This document shows, piece after piece, positions 27,216-36,330 of a stretch of DNA of 64,000 nt (the first letter of the stretch is position 1; each line of letters opens with the position of its first letter). The DNA is from Pantoea sp. Lij88. GTDB taxonomy: Bacteria; Pseudomonadota; Gammaproteobacteria; Enterobacterales; Enterobacteriaceae. The notes under the pieces were generated by a model. That model had not been told where the DNA came from, ran no database searches, and was given only the letters and a program-made list of their open reading frames with translations. A program made the position numbers and the translations under genes. The DNA lies in assembly GCF_030062155.1 (NCBI RefSeq), contig NZ_CP118269.1, forward strand, positions 3,879,518 to 3,943,517, given 5' to 3'.

Positions 27216-27942
27216 AGAGAACTCCTTAAAAACTCGCTATGAAGCACGTGAAAGTAGAGAGGTACGAGCCTGAAGTCAGGACTCTGAAACCGGGCCTGTT
27301 CAGGCTGGATCCCGCAAGGGTTTGTTTTTGTTATGAGAAAAACCATTACGGGACACAGCCTGCGGTGCACTGCTTTAAAGATGTCAGGTCAATGCAACAA
27401 ATGCCGGGAGACTAAGTATGGATAGAGACCTGACTATTTGCCGCGCAATTTATAATTATTTTTTTTGCTATTGTTTGCCGGAAAAGTTCCAGCGCCTCTA
27501 ACCTGCTGAGGCAGTTGATTTTTGTGCTTACATAGCGGGCAAAAAAATCAAATGATGTTTGCGATTTATGTGGATACCATCAAAATTCTGGCGGGCATAT
27601 TCTCATTTCTGTGAGCACTACACCTGTTCAGGTAGTGAGTGCAAAATATACGCCAATGGTTTACTTCCTGAACACTTATATTCACAGTTCTGATTAATTT
27701 AAGAATTGTCCTGGTTAGGGCCTGAGCCCTGGCGCGCTGCGCCTCACAGTGCTGTGCGGGCAAATCTTTTATCCTGAACGCCGCCGTATCGTCAGATAAA
27801 TCAGCAGTCACCTTAACGAAACGGCTGACGCCTCATGCCGGTGCAGTTACACGTTATTTATCGGCCTGATGCGCGGTAAACGTGCAGACCGGTGATAGCG
27901 CACTGATGACGGGAAAAACAGACCCTGTAAGGATGAAAAGCG
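27216..27942. other. Gene-free region between yiaG and the gamma-glutamyltransferase gene
   Basis: About 730 bases, AT-rich in 27430-27700. No convincing gene; an 81-codon minus-strand open frame (27566-27811) has no family character or ribosome binding site. One notable palindrome is CACTACACCTGTTCAGGTAGTG (27619-27640), whose core ACCTGTTCAGGT is nearly symmetric. The cspA gene expected beside yiaG from E. coli is not here. Confidence 0.4.
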
Positions 27943-29541
27943 ATGCGTGAAACAGATTTTAACGTCGGATACCCGTCTCATCGCGTACCGATGATGGGAC
28001 GCAATGCCGTCGCAACCTCACAACCGCTGGCGGCGCAGGCGGGTTTACGGATGCTGCAACAGGGCGGGAACGCCGTGGATGCCGCTATCGCTACCGCCCT
28101 CGCTTTAACCGTGCTGGAGCCCACCGGAAACGGCATCGGCAGCGATGCGTTTGCCATTGTCTGGGACGGCCGCGAGCTGCATGGGTTAAACGCCTCAGGC
28201 CGTTCGCCTGCCGCCTGGCATCCCGAACGCTTTGCCGGTCTGAGTGTGATGCCTGAAACCGGCTGGGAATCCGTTACGGTGCCAGGCGCCGTCTCAGCAT
28301 GGGTCACTCTGGCGAAGCGCTTCGGGACCTTACCGCTGACCACCCTGGCGCAACCGGCGATTGACTATGCGCGGGACGGTTTTCCGGTATCACCGCTAAT
28401 TGGTCAGTTGTGGCAGCGCGGCTATGACAAGCTGCAGGATCAGCCAGGTTTCACAGACTGCTTTGCACCGCAGGGCCGTCCGCCCCGCACAGGTGAGCTG
28501 TTTCGCAATCCGGCTCAGGCCCGCACCCTGCAGGAGATCGCTGAGACGGAGGGCGAAAGTTTTTATCGCGGCGCACTGGCGCAGAAGATGGCGGCCTTCG
28601 CCCGTGAACATGGCGCGGCCCTGACGCTGGAGGATTTGAAAAACCATCGTGCCGACTGGGTGACCCTGCTGTCACATCCGTTTGCCGGGGGATCGGTGCA
28701 GGAGTTGCCGCCTAACGGTCAGGGCATTGCGACCTTAATTGCACTCGGCATTCTGGAAGCGTGGGAGATCAACCGTTATGCGCCCGATTCACCGCAGTGG
28801 CTGCATCTCTCCATCGAGGCAATGAAACTGGCGCTGGTCGATCTGGACCGTTACGTCACCGATGAAGATCACCTCGAATTTCCGGCGGAATTCCTGCTGA
28901 GCAAAGACTATATCCGCCAGCGGGCAGCCTTAATTGACCCTGACCGGGCGGGAGATTTCCGCTTTGGCTCACCGCAGCAGAGCGGCACGGTGTATGTCGC
29001 GACGGCTGATGCCAGCGGCATGATGGTCTCGTTCATCCAGTCTAACTACATGGGATTTGGCTCCGGCGTAGTGGTTCCCGACACCGGCATCAGCCTGCAG
29101 AATCGCGGCGCGGGCTTTTCACTCGATCCGGACCATCCTAACGTCGTCGCGGGCGGTAAGCGCCCTTTCCACACCATCATCCCGGCCTTTGCGCTGGATG
29201 AGCAGGGTCAGCCGCTGATGGCGTTTGGCGTGATGGGCGGCCCGATGCAGGCGCAGGGACATGTCCAGCTGGCGCTGCGGATTATGCTGCACCGGCAGAA
29301 TCCGCAGGCCGCCATAGATGCGCCGCGCTGGCGCGTAGTGCAGGGCCGCGAGGTGGTGTTTGAATCGACACTCGACCGTAATACCCTGAGCACACTGCGC
29401 CGCATGGGTCACAATGTGGTACTGGAAGATCCCCTGAGCAATTACAACTTTGGTGGCGCGCAGGCGATAGTGCGCGATCCGCAGGGCTTCTATATTGCAG
29501 CCAGTGAGAGTCGTAAAGATGGTCAGGCGGTGGTGTTTTAA
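27943..29541 (+). CDS. gamma-glutamyltransferase family N-terminal nucleophile hydrolase (YwrD-like)
   Basis: 532 aa without a signal peptide, so probably cytoplasmic. The N-terminal block AQAGLRMLQQGGNAVDAAIA and ALALTVLEPTGNGIGSDAFA is typical of gamma-glutamyltransferases. The autoprocessing nucleophile should be Thr349 in QSGTVYVATADASG, with FIQSNYMGFGSGVVVPDTGI and LQNRGAGFSLDPDHPN following. This is the intracellular YwrD-like branch rather than periplasmic Ggt; the substrate is unknown. It stands alone with a GTAAGGATG ribosome-binding context. Confidence 0.85.
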   Translation: MRETDFNVGYPSHRVPMMGRNAVATSQPLAAQAGLRMLQQGGNAVDAAIATALALTVLEPTGNGIGSDAFAIVWDGRELHGLNASGRSPAAWHPERFAGLSVMPETGWESVTVPGAVSAWVTLAKRFGTLPLTTLAQPAIDYARDGFPVSPLIGQLWQRGYDKLQDQPGFTDCFAPQGRPPRTGELFRNPAQARTLQEIAETEGESFYRGALAQKMAAFAREHGAALTLEDLKNHRADWVTLLSHPFAGGSVQELPPNGQGIATLIALGILEAWEINRYAPDSPQWLHLSIEAMKLALVDLDRYVTDEDHLEFPAEFLLSKDYIRQRAALIDPDRAGDFRFGSPQQSGTVYVATADASGMMVSFIQSNYMGFGSGVVVPDTGISLQNRGAGFSLDPDHPNVVAGGKRPFHTIIPAFALDEQGQPLMAFGVMGGPMQAQGHVQLALRIMLHRQNPQAAIDAPRWRVVQGREVVFESTLDRNTLSTLRRMGHNVVLEDPLSNYNFGGAQAIVRDPQGFYIAASESRKDGQAVVF

Positions 29542-29745
29542 GGCTGCCGCGTTTGAGCGTCAGGCTGCTAAACATGACGTTCAGGTACGCGCGCTGACGC
29601 GCAGGCGATCCCGTTGTGTAACCGGGGTTTAAGAAAGCATCTGTTTCACAGGTGGTTTCACATTGTGCCGTGACTCCGGTTTGTTCTATTCTTTAGGCCA
29701 TTCCTACCTGGACATCAGACAGTTTCACCGACAGGAGTTGACCCA

Positions 29746-30462
29746 ATGGCTTCAGGACTTACACGCCTTATGGCACGTGGCGGCATTATGCTCGCTGGCG
29801 CGCTGATCGTGCTGCAACTCACCGCATGTGGTGATAAAGAAGGCGAGCAGCGCAAAGCATTTATCGATTTTCTCCAGAATACCGTGATGCGCAGCGGCGA
29901 GCATCTGCCCAGCCTCAGCGAAAACCAGAAGCAGAGCTTTGGTAACTTCGCCAGCGATTACGCCATTATGTATGGCTTCTCGCAGCAGGCGAACAAAGCG
30001 GTTGAACAGGGCATGCGCCCGGTGGTGGATGAGCTTTCTGCCATTCGCGTTCCGCAGGATTATCTCACTCGTCGCGACTCCCTGCGTCAGGCCAACAGCG
30101 CGCTGGTGATCGTCACCCAGCAGATTGAAAGCGCAAAAATGCAGGCTGACAGCAGCAAAGCAGCCCTTAAGCAGTCGGATGATCTGAAAAAAGTCTATGA
30201 CACCGCCTACAACAAAGTGGTGACGGTGCCCGCCAATCAGCTGATTCCGCTGCTGCCAAAACTTCAGGCGCTGAGCCAGGGTGCTGTGCAGGCTGGTGAT
30301 TTCCTGCAAACCCAGGGAACCCGTGTCAGCTTCAATGATGGCGGCGTGCAGTTCCCGACGCAGGATCAGGCTTCGCAATATAACGCGCTGATGAGCACCT
30401 TATCCGCCAATTCGCAGGCGCTTCCTCAGGCACAGGCTGCCGTTCAGGGTGGTCTGCAGTAA
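29746..30462 (+). CDS. yiaF: DUF3053 lipoprotein YiaF
   Basis: 238 aa (E. coli 236). A type II signal peptide ends in the lipobox LTAC, Cys28, followed by Gly, which predicts sorting to the outer membrane. The mature part is helical with the family segment DKEGEQRKAFIDFLQNTVMR that closely matches E. coli YiaF. Function is unknown. It stands between an unrelated hydrolase and the mtl operon and has its own terminator. Confidence 0.9.
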   Translation: MASGLTRLMARGGIMLAGALIVLQLTACGDKEGEQRKAFIDFLQNTVMRSGEHLPSLSENQKQSFGNFASDYAIMYGFSQQANKAVEQGMRPVVDELSAIRVPQDYLTRRDSLRQANSALVIVTQQIESAKMQADSSKAALKQSDDLKKVYDTAYNKVVTVPANQLIPLLPKLQALSQGAVQAGDFLQTQGTRVSFNDGGVQFPTQDQASQYNALMSTLSANSQALPQAQAAVQGGLQ

Positions 30463-30473
30463 ACCCGCTTTCC

Positions 30474-30518
30474 GGGCAGGCGTTGATCGTCTGCCCGTCT
30501 CTTCTGCTTTTTTTTGGC
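30474..30518 (+). terminator. Terminator of yiaF
   Basis: CGGGCAGGCG-TTGAT-CGTCTGCCCG (30474-30498) followed, after TCTCTTCTGC, by eight Ts. Confidence 0.75.
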
Positions 30519-30543
30519 TCTGTTAATCCCCCGCTAAATGAAG

Positions 30544-30754
30544 TGTGATCTGGCGCATTTTCGACCAAAAATAGTTTGTGATCTAAGTCACATTTATATA
30601 ACAAATCCCCCGCCGCTAAGTGTGATTCATCTCACAGATCACCGGCCACCCCGATTAAAAAACCGGCAAAACAATCCCTTACGCCTGTTAAAATGTGATC
30701 CGAGTCACGCTAACCACCCCTGCCACCACCCTGAATGAGTGATATAGATCACAC
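30544..30754 (+). promoter_or_regulatory. mtl control region with five CRP-like sites
   Basis: TGTGA-N6-TCACA-type sites are seen at 30577-30592 (TGTGATCTAAGTCACA), 30621-30636 (TGTGATTCATCTCACA), 30694-30709 (TGTGATCCGAGTCACG) and 30739-30754 (AGTGATATAGATCACA). A half-conserved one lies at 30544-30559 (TGTGATCTGGCGCATT). Offsets are 33, 44, 73 and 45 bases. E. coli mtl also has five CRP sites. I could not choose a -10/-35 with confidence. Confidence 0.85.
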
Positions 30755-30895
30755 TTATTCCGTGCGCTACGCAGTGTCAAATTCGCGTGATAGAGTCCGC
30801 GTGCATACAGTAATACCACCGGCTATGCGTCGGGGTGGCTAAACAAAAACAAGCGCGCTCTCCTATTGAAGCGCGTCTCAATAAGGGGTGGGTTT

Positions 30896-32830
30896 ATGTC
30901 CTCATCAGTGAAGGTCAAAGTACAGAGCTTTGGTCGCTTTCTGAGTAATATGGTGATGCCAAACATCGGGGCGTTTATCGCCTGGGGTATCATCACCGCG
31001 CTGTTTATTCCAACTGGCTGGATCCCTAACGAAACGCTGGCCAAACTCGTTGCGCCGATGATCACTTACCTGCTGCCACTGCTGATCGGTTTCACCGGTG
31101 GGCGTCTGGTGGGCGGCGATCGCGGCGGCGTGGTCGGTGCGATTACGACCATGGGTGTGATTGTCGGTGCAGATATGCCGATGTTCCTCGGTGCGATGAT
31201 TGCCGGTCCGCTGGGCGGCTGGGCAATTAAGTCGTTCGACCGGGCGATTGACGGCAAAATCAAAAGCGGCTTCGAGATGCTGGTTAACAACTTCTCGGCC
31301 GGTATTATCGGGATGATCCTGGCGCTGCTGGCGTTCCTGGCGATCGGTCCGCTGGTTGAAGGTCTGTCTCACATTCTCGCCGCAGGCGTGAATCTGATGG
31401 TGCAGAACAACCTGCTGCCGCTGACCTCCATCTTCGTTGAACCGGCAAAAATCCTGTTCCTGAACAACGCCATTAACCACGGTATCTTCTCACCACTGGG
31501 CATCCAGCAGGCGAGTGAAGCCGGCAAGTCGATCTTCTTCCTGATCGAAGCCAACCCGGGTCCGGGTATGGGCGTGCTGATGGCCTACATGTTCTTTGGT
31601 CGTGGCAGTGCTAAACAGTCTGCGGGCGGTGCGGCAATTATCCACTTCCTCGGCGGCATCCATGAGATCTACTTCCCGTATGTGCTGATGGCCCCTCGCC
31701 TGCTGCTGGCGGTGATCCTGGGCGGTATGACCGGCGTCTTCACGCTGACCGTACTGAACGGTGGCCTGGTCTCTCCTGCCTCACCGGGTTCAATCCTGGC
31801 CGTGCTGGCAATGACGCCAAAAGGTGCCTACTTCGCGAACATCGCTGCTATCGCCGCCGCCTTCGCCGTCTCCTTCGTGGTTTCCGCTATCCTGCTGAAA
31901 ACCAGTAAAGTCAAAGAAGATGACGATATCGAAGCCGCGACCCAGCGCATGCACGAGATGAAAGCGCAGTCTAAAGGCCAGAACGTGGCGGGCGCAGCCA
32001 TTGCCAGCGATGCCATGAGCGTCGAACTGCACCACGTGCGTAAAATCATCGTCGCCTGTGATGCCGGTATGGGTTCCAGCGCCATGGGTGCAGGCGTACT
32101 GCGTAAGAAAGTGCAGGATGCCGGTCTGAGCAATGTGTCGGTCACCAACACCGCGATCAACGCCCTGCCGGGTGATGTTGATCTGGTGATCACCCATCGC
32201 GACCTGACCGAACGTGCTATTCGCCAGGCCCCGCATGCACAGCATATCTCGCTGAACAACTTCCTCGACAGCGCGCTCTACAGCACCCTGACCGAACGTC
32301 TGGTGGCGGCGAACCGCAGTGATGTGCATCGTGAAACGGTGAACACTGCGCTCTCTGACAGCTACGATGAAGGCAACGCCCACCTGTTTAAACTGGGTGC
32401 GGATAACGTCTTCCTCGGCCTGACCGCCAGCAACAAAGAGCAGGCGATTCGCTTTGCCGGTGAACAGCTGGTGAAAGGCGGTTACGTCGAGCCTGAATAT
32501 GTTGAAGCGATGCTGGCGCGTGAAAAGCTGACGCCGACCTACCTCGGTGAGTCGATTGCGGTGCCGCACGGCACGGTCGAAGCGAAAGATCGCGTGCTGA
32601 AAACCGGCGTAGTGTTCTGTCAGTATCCGGCAGGCGTCCTGTTCGGCGAAGAGCCTGACGACGTCGCGCGCCTGGTAATTGGTATTGCTGCCCGTAACAA
32701 CGAGCACATCCAGGTGATCACCAGCCTGACCAATGCGCTGGATGATGACAGCGTGATTGAGAAGCTGGCGAACACCACCAGCGTGCAGGAAGTGCTGGAC
32801 CTGCTGTCAGGTAAGCCTGCAATCGCGTAA
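30896..32830 (+). CDS. mtlA: PTS mannitol-specific transporter EIICBA
   Basis: 644 aa (E. coli 637). The EIIC membrane domain spans about residues 1-340, followed by EIIB with phosphocysteine Cys388 in IIVACDAGMG and EIIA with phosphohistidine His558 in ESIAVPHGT. It imports mannitol and phosphorylates it to mannitol 1-phosphate. I start at the ATG at 30896 (MSSSVKVKVQSFGRF), which has AGGGG upstream; ten extra in-frame codons upstream lack homology. First gene of mtlADR, preceded by multiple CRP sites. Confidence 0.97.
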   Translation: MSSSVKVKVQSFGRFLSNMVMPNIGAFIAWGIITALFIPTGWIPNETLAKLVAPMITYLLPLLIGFTGGRLVGGDRGGVVGAITTMGVIVGADMPMFLGAMIAGPLGGWAIKSFDRAIDGKIKSGFEMLVNNFSAGIIGMILALLAFLAIGPLVEGLSHILAAGVNLMVQNNLLPLTSIFVEPAKILFLNNAINHGIFSPLGIQQASEAGKSIFFLIEANPGPGMGVLMAYMFFGRGSAKQSAGGAAIIHFLGGIHEIYFPYVLMAPRLLLAVILGGMTGVFTLTVLNGGLVSPASPGSILAVLAMTPKGAYFANIAAIAAAFAVSFVVSAILLKTSKVKEDDDIEAATQRMHEMKAQSKGQNVAGAAIASDAMSVELHHVRKIIVACDAGMGSSAMGAGVLRKKVQDAGLSNVSVTNTAINALPGDVDLVITHRDLTERAIRQAPHAQHISLNNFLDSALYSTLTERLVAANRSDVHRETVNTALSDSYDEGNAHLFKLGADNVFLGLTASNKEQAIRFAGEQLVKGGYVEPEYVEAMLAREKLTPTYLGESIAVPHGTVEAKDRVLKTGVVFCQYPAGVLFGEEPDDVARLVIGIAARNNEHIQVITSLTNALDDDSVIEKLANTTSVQEVLDLLSGKPAIA

Positions 32831-32848
32831 TTTAGAGCAATTATTTTC

Positions 32849-32900
32849 CCTGGGGCGGTCATGCCCGTCCCGATTTCCTGGGGCGGGTTTGCCCGCCCCA
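32849..32900 (+). repeat. Tandem hairpins between mtlA and mtlD
   Basis: Two related units, CCTGGGGCGG-TCAT-GCCCGTCCC (32849-32871) and CCTGGGGCGGG-TTTG-CCCGCCCC (32877-32900), each form a GC-rich stem. There is no T run, so they more likely protect the mtlA 3' end or slow read-through than terminate. They are direct repeats of each other. Confidence 0.65.
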
Positions 32901-32926
32901 TCGTCATTTGATATGGGTCAAAAATT

Positions 32927-34075
32927 ATGAAAGCGTTACATTTCGGAGCAGGAAACATTGGTCGCGGCTTTATCGGCAAATTACTGGCTGATGCAGGTAT
33001 CGAACTGGTTTTTGCTGATGTGAATCAGACGGTGCTGGATGCACTGAACGCGCGTCATGAGTATCCCGTTCATGTGGTTGGCGAGCAGGCCAAAGTAGAA
33101 ACCGTTAAAGGCGTCAGTGCAGTCAACAGCACCAGCGATGAGATCATCACCCTGGTCTCTGAAGTCGATCTGGTCACTACCGCTGTAGGTCCGCAGATTC
33201 TGGAGCGTATTGCCGGCAGTGTGGCTAAAGGTCTGGCAAAACGCAGCGACGACGGCAACACCCGTCCGTTAAATATCATCGCCTGCGAGAACATGGTGCG
33301 CGGCACCAGCCAGCTGAAACAGCATGTGCTGAAGGCGCTGCCGGCGCAGTATCACGCCTGGCTGGAGCAGCATGTCGGCTTTGTGGATTCTGCTGTCGAT
33401 CGCATCGTGCCCCCCTCTGAAGCGGGCAGTACCGATCCACTGGAAGTGACCGTTGAGACCTTCAGCGAATGGATCGTCGATAAAACCCAGTTTAAAGGCG
33501 ATCTGCCGACCATTCCGGGCATGGAGCTGACCGATAACCTGATGGCGTTTGTGGAGCGTAAACTCTTCACCCTGAACACCGGTCATGCGATTACCGCCTA
33601 CCTCGGCCAGCTGGCCGGTCACCAGACCATCCGTGACGCGATCCTCGATGAAAAAATCCGGGCCGTGGTCAAAGGCGCGATGGAAGAGAGCGGTGCGGTG
33701 CTGATTAAGCGTTACGGTTTTGACGCGGAGAAGCATGCGGCCTACATCCGGAAGATTCTGGGTCGGTTTGAAAATCCGTATCTGAAAGATGATGTTGAGC
33801 GCGTAGGCCGCCAGCCGCTGCGTAAACTCAGCGCGGGCGATCGCCTGATCAAGCCGACGCTGGGCACGCTGGAATATGGTTTACCGCACGCCAGCCTGGT
33901 GCAGGGGATTGCCGCCGCGATGCACTATCGCAGCGATCAGGATCCACAGGCGCAGGAGCTGGCCGCGCTGCTGGCAGAAAAAGGCCCACAGGCGACGCTG
34001 GCTGAGATTTCAGGGCTGGATGCCGACAGCGAAGTCGTGGCTTCTGTGGTGAGCGCCTGGCACGCTATGGCATAA
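32927..34075 (+). CDS. mtlD: mannitol-1-phosphate 5-dehydrogenase
   Basis: 382 aa, identical in length to E. coli MtlD. The N-terminal Rossmann motif is [11 protein letters not shown], and the polyol-dehydrogenase active-site region contains [16 protein letters not shown]. It oxidises mannitol 1-phosphate to fructose 6-phosphate with NAD+. It sits in the operon 96 bases after mtlA and 7 before mtlR. Confidence 0.97.
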   Translation: MKALHFGAGNIGRGFIGKLLADAGIELVFADVNQTVLDALNARHEYPVHVVGEQAKVETVKGVSAVNSTSDEIITLVSEVDLVTTAVGPQILERIAGSVAKGLAKRSDDGNTRPLNIIACENMVRGTSQLKQHVLKALPAQYHAWLEQHVGFVDSAVDRIVPPSEAGSTDPLEVTVETFSEWIVDKTQFKGDLPTIPGMELTDNLMAFVERKLFTLNTGHAITAYLGQLAGHQTIRDAILDEKIRAVVKGAMEESGAVLIKRYGFDAEKHAAYIRKILGRFENPYLKDDVERVGRQPLRKLSAGDRLIKPTLGTLEYGLPHASLVQGIAAAMHYRSDQDPQAQELAALLAEKGPQATLAEISGLDADSEVVASVVSAWHAMA

Positions 34076-34082
34076 TGCGCGC

Positions 34083-34685
34083 GTGTCAGTGATGCAAGCC
34101 GGGCGCATTTCGCCTGCGCCCAACGGCGGTATAGAACCCATGCAGGCAATAATGGAAGAGAAGCAGGCTTTTGAGAACCGGGTGCTGGAGCGCCTGAACG
34201 CCGGTCGTTCGGTGAGAAGCTTTCTGATCGCCGCCGTTGAGCTATTGGCTGAAGCCGTCAATCTGCTGGTGCTGCAGGTGTTCCGTAAAGATGACTATGC
34301 GGTGAAATATGCCGTAGAGCCGCTGTTACTGGGCAATGGTCCCTTGGGCGAACTCTCGGTTCGCCTGAAGCTGATTTACGGACTTGGCGTGATCAGCCGC
34401 CACGAATATGAAGATGGTGAGCTGCTGCTGGCGCTGCGCGAAGAGCTGAATCACGACCACGGCGAGTATCGTTTTACTGACGATGAGATCCTTGGTCCGT
34501 TTGGTGAGCTCCACTGCGTCACCGCCTGGCCGCCCGCGCCGGTGTTTCACACCGAAGATGCCGAGCTGCGCAGCATGCAGCAGCAGCGTTATCTGCAGAT
34601 GGTGCGATCCACCATGGTCCTGTCGCTCACCGAGCTGATCGCCCGCATCAGTATGAAGCAGGCGTTTAAAAAGCCGGGCAGCTAA
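34083..34685 (+). CDS. mtlR: mannitol operon repressor MtlR
   Basis: 200 aa (E. coli 195). Strong match to MtlR over AFENRVLERLNAG, AVELLAEAVNLLVLQVFRKDD and DDEILGPFGELHC. The family is all-helical with no classical helix-turn-helix and lowers mtl expression. The frame opens with GTG at 34083, giving an E. coli-like length; ATG at 34092 or 34140 are alternatives. A terminator follows directly. Confidence 0.93.
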   Translation: MSVMQAGRISPAPNGGIEPMQAIMEEKQAFENRVLERLNAGRSVRSFLIAAVELLAEAVNLLVLQVFRKDDYAVKYAVEPLLLGNGPLGELSVRLKLIYGLGVISRHEYEDGELLLALREELNHDHGEYRFTDDEILGPFGELHCVTAWPPAPVFHTEDAELRSMQQQRYLQMVRSTMVLSLTELIARISMKQAFKKPGS

Positions 34686-34692
34686 TCCAGTC

Positions 34693-34716
34693 AGGCGCCC
34701 TCGCGGCGCCTTTTTC
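34693..34716 (+). terminator. Terminator of mtlADR
   Basis: AGGCGCC-CTCGC-GGCGCCT followed by TTTTTCGT, eight bases after the mtlR stop. Confidence 0.88.
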
Positions 34717-34788
34717 GTCTTAACCTGAGCGGGAATATGCGCCAGATTTGGTGTATCCTTGGCCTGTTTTCCTCAACGAGTTGTTGTC

Positions 34789-35151
34789 ATGAAAGAGCAA
34801 GAAAAGAACGAAATCAAACTTCTCAGCGATAAGCTGGACGCATTGAACCGCAAAGAGCCGCAGTTACTGGAATCGGGTGATGTCGAGAAACTGGGCGCGT
34901 TGCTGAAAGAGAAAGAAGCGCTGGTCATTGAGATCGAGCGTCTGCGCGGTCAGCGGGTTGAAAAACTCAGTGCTGAAGCGCAGAAGCTGCAACAGATGGG
35001 CTTCAGCCGCGAAATTACCAAGAAAGAGCAGGCCAATCTGGGTGCGCTGAAGAAAAGCGTGCGCGGCCTGGTGGTGGTGCATCCAATGACCGCGCTGGGA
35101 CGTGAGATGGGTCTGACAGCCATGACCGGCTTCGCTAAAACCGCATTCTGA
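34789..35151 (+). CDS. yibL: YibL family ribosome-associated protein
   Basis: 120 aa, equal to E. coli YibL. A long charged coiled-coil (residues 1-75) precedes the conserved tail [21 protein letters not shown] and [16 protein letters not shown]. coli YibL co-sediments with ribosomes; exact role unknown. I chose ATG 34789 ([12 protein letters not shown]) by homology over an in-frame start ten codons upstream. Gene order mtlADR-yibL is the E. coli one. Confidence 0.92.
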   Translation: MKEQEKNEIKLLSDKLDALNRKEPQLLESGDVEKLGALLKEKEALVIEIERLRGQRVEKLSAEAQKLQQMGFSREITKKEQANLGALKKSVRGLVVVHPMTALGREMGLTAMTGFAKTAF

Positions 35152-35155
35152 CGGG

Positions 35156-35181
35156 GTCGATCAGGCAGCAGCCTGATCGAC
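35156..35181. terminator. Perfect 11-bp hairpin between convergent yibL and virK-like genes
   Basis: GTCGATCAGGC-AGCA-GCCTGATCGAC is a perfect stem with a 4-base loop. It covers the virK-like stop codon (35161-35163) and begins 4 bases after the yibL stop. There is no T run on either side, so termination efficiency is uncertain; it may end both messages by stabilising them. Confidence 0.5.
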
Positions 35182-36129
35182 ATCGGCTTTGCGTTCGCCG
35201 GCGGCGGCATACACCTGCTCCGCCAGCGCATCCAGCAGTTCATAGCGGCGGCGATACTCAGCCCGCTTCTTACTGGCAATCTCTTCCAGCGTCTTACGCG
35301 GCAGGCTCAGCGGCAGCGTAAACATCCCATCCTTGCGCGCTTCACCACTCAGCGACAGCCAGAACTCACTGTAGCTGGCAAAGAACTTATCCCCTTTGCT
35401 GTGACGATAACGCAGGCTGCGGAATACATGCGTCTCATCGCCCACCGCCTGAATATTTTCCACGCCGCATTGTTTCGCAACAATAAACACCGCTTCCATT
35501 AACAGACGTTTCGGAAAGAGACCGTGAGCGGCTTTGGTCGCCTCGCGGATCATCTCATTATTAATATGTTTACGCGGTCCCTGTAATCCACCAATTAACA
35601 GAGTGCGCTGGTTATTCTCGTTAAGAATAGAAAATGAGAGCGACGCAATAATTTCGTCGTTATAACGCAATACCAGCGTTACTTCCCCTTCCCGATCGAA
35701 ATAACCGGAACTACAGGAGAGGATAAACGTTTCACCATTTTTACCGGTCAGCGTGGCCAGCGGATTATCCGTGGCGCTCTGCAGCAGCTGACGCAGCATT
35801 GGATTTTCCAGACTATTCATCAGGCTGTAATGATCGAGTATCGCCTGCGCACGGGCAGCAATGCTCATGCCTGAGCGCAGATAGGGCCGGTGCAGTTTGG
35901 CTGGCAGCAATCCCTGCGTGCTCATCAGCAAGGGAAGTTGCGGTAAATGCGACAGCTCATTCAGATAACGCAGCGTCGTCAGCGGCGATATTAATGTTCT
36001 TAACACAAATTTCAGGCGAAAACGTTTACTTCTCCAGAGTTTATCCGGAACATATTTTCCACTAATTAATTGAAAAAAAAGCGAAGCAGAGGAATCAGTC
36101 GTATTTTCTTGAGTAGTTATAATTGACAT
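35161..36129 (-). CDS. VirK/YbjX family protein (DUF535)
   Basis: 322 aa from the ATG at 36129; a GTG four codons upstream is also in frame. The DUF535 core is clear (LSCSSGYFDREGEVTL, LLIGGLQGPRKHIN, EAVFIVAKQCGVENIQAVG, FFASYSEFW). Related Salmonella VirK and E. coli YbjX are linked to PhoP control, membrane stress and antimicrobial-peptide resistance, but no enzymatic activity is known. It has no signal peptide, and the C-terminus is Lys/Arg-rich and probably helical. It is a single gene convergent with yibL. Confidence 0.85.
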   Translation of the reverse strand: MSIITTQENTTDSSASLFFQLISGKYVPDKLWRSKRFRLKFVLRTLISPLTTLRYLNELSHLPQLPLLMSTQGLLPAKLHRPYLRSGMSIAARAQAILDHYSLMNSLENPMLRQLLQSATDNPLATLTGKNGETFILSCSSGYFDREGEVTLVLRYNDEIIASLSFSILNENNQRTLLIGGLQGPRKHINNEMIREATKAAHGLFPKRLLMEAVFIVAKQCGVENIQAVGDETHVFRSLRYRHSKGDKFFASYSEFWLSLSGEARKDGMFTLPLSLPRKTLEEIASKKRAEYRRRYELLDALAEQVYAAAGERKADVDQAAA

Positions 36130-36270
36130 AGTCAGCGACACACATTGAGTTAAGCAGGAATGTCACTGAAAATAACATAGTCAATATCAACGGCAGGTTA
36201 ATGCCCCATAACATTAAAACTGATACCTGATTATCTGTAGTTCAATCTGGCAGTACACAAAATAAAGATA

Positions 36271-36304
36271 AAAAAAACCGGCAAAATAAATTTCACCGGT
36301 TTAT
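36271..36304 (-). terminator. Terminator of sodA
   Basis: On the minus strand AAACCGG and CCGGTTT pair around an AT-rich loop of about 16 bases and are followed by eight Ts, 26 bases after the sodA stop. Confidence 0.82.
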
Positions 36305-36330
36305 TTGCATTGCGTTTACGTTTGGTTAAC

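Noticed and set aside
27566..27811. 81-codon minus-strand open frame in the long yiaG-ggt gap
   Set aside because: No ribosome binding site, no recognisable family and poor composition.
30538..30738. 66-codon plus-strand open frame upstream of mtlA
   Set aside because: It lies across the CRP sites, which account for the sequence.
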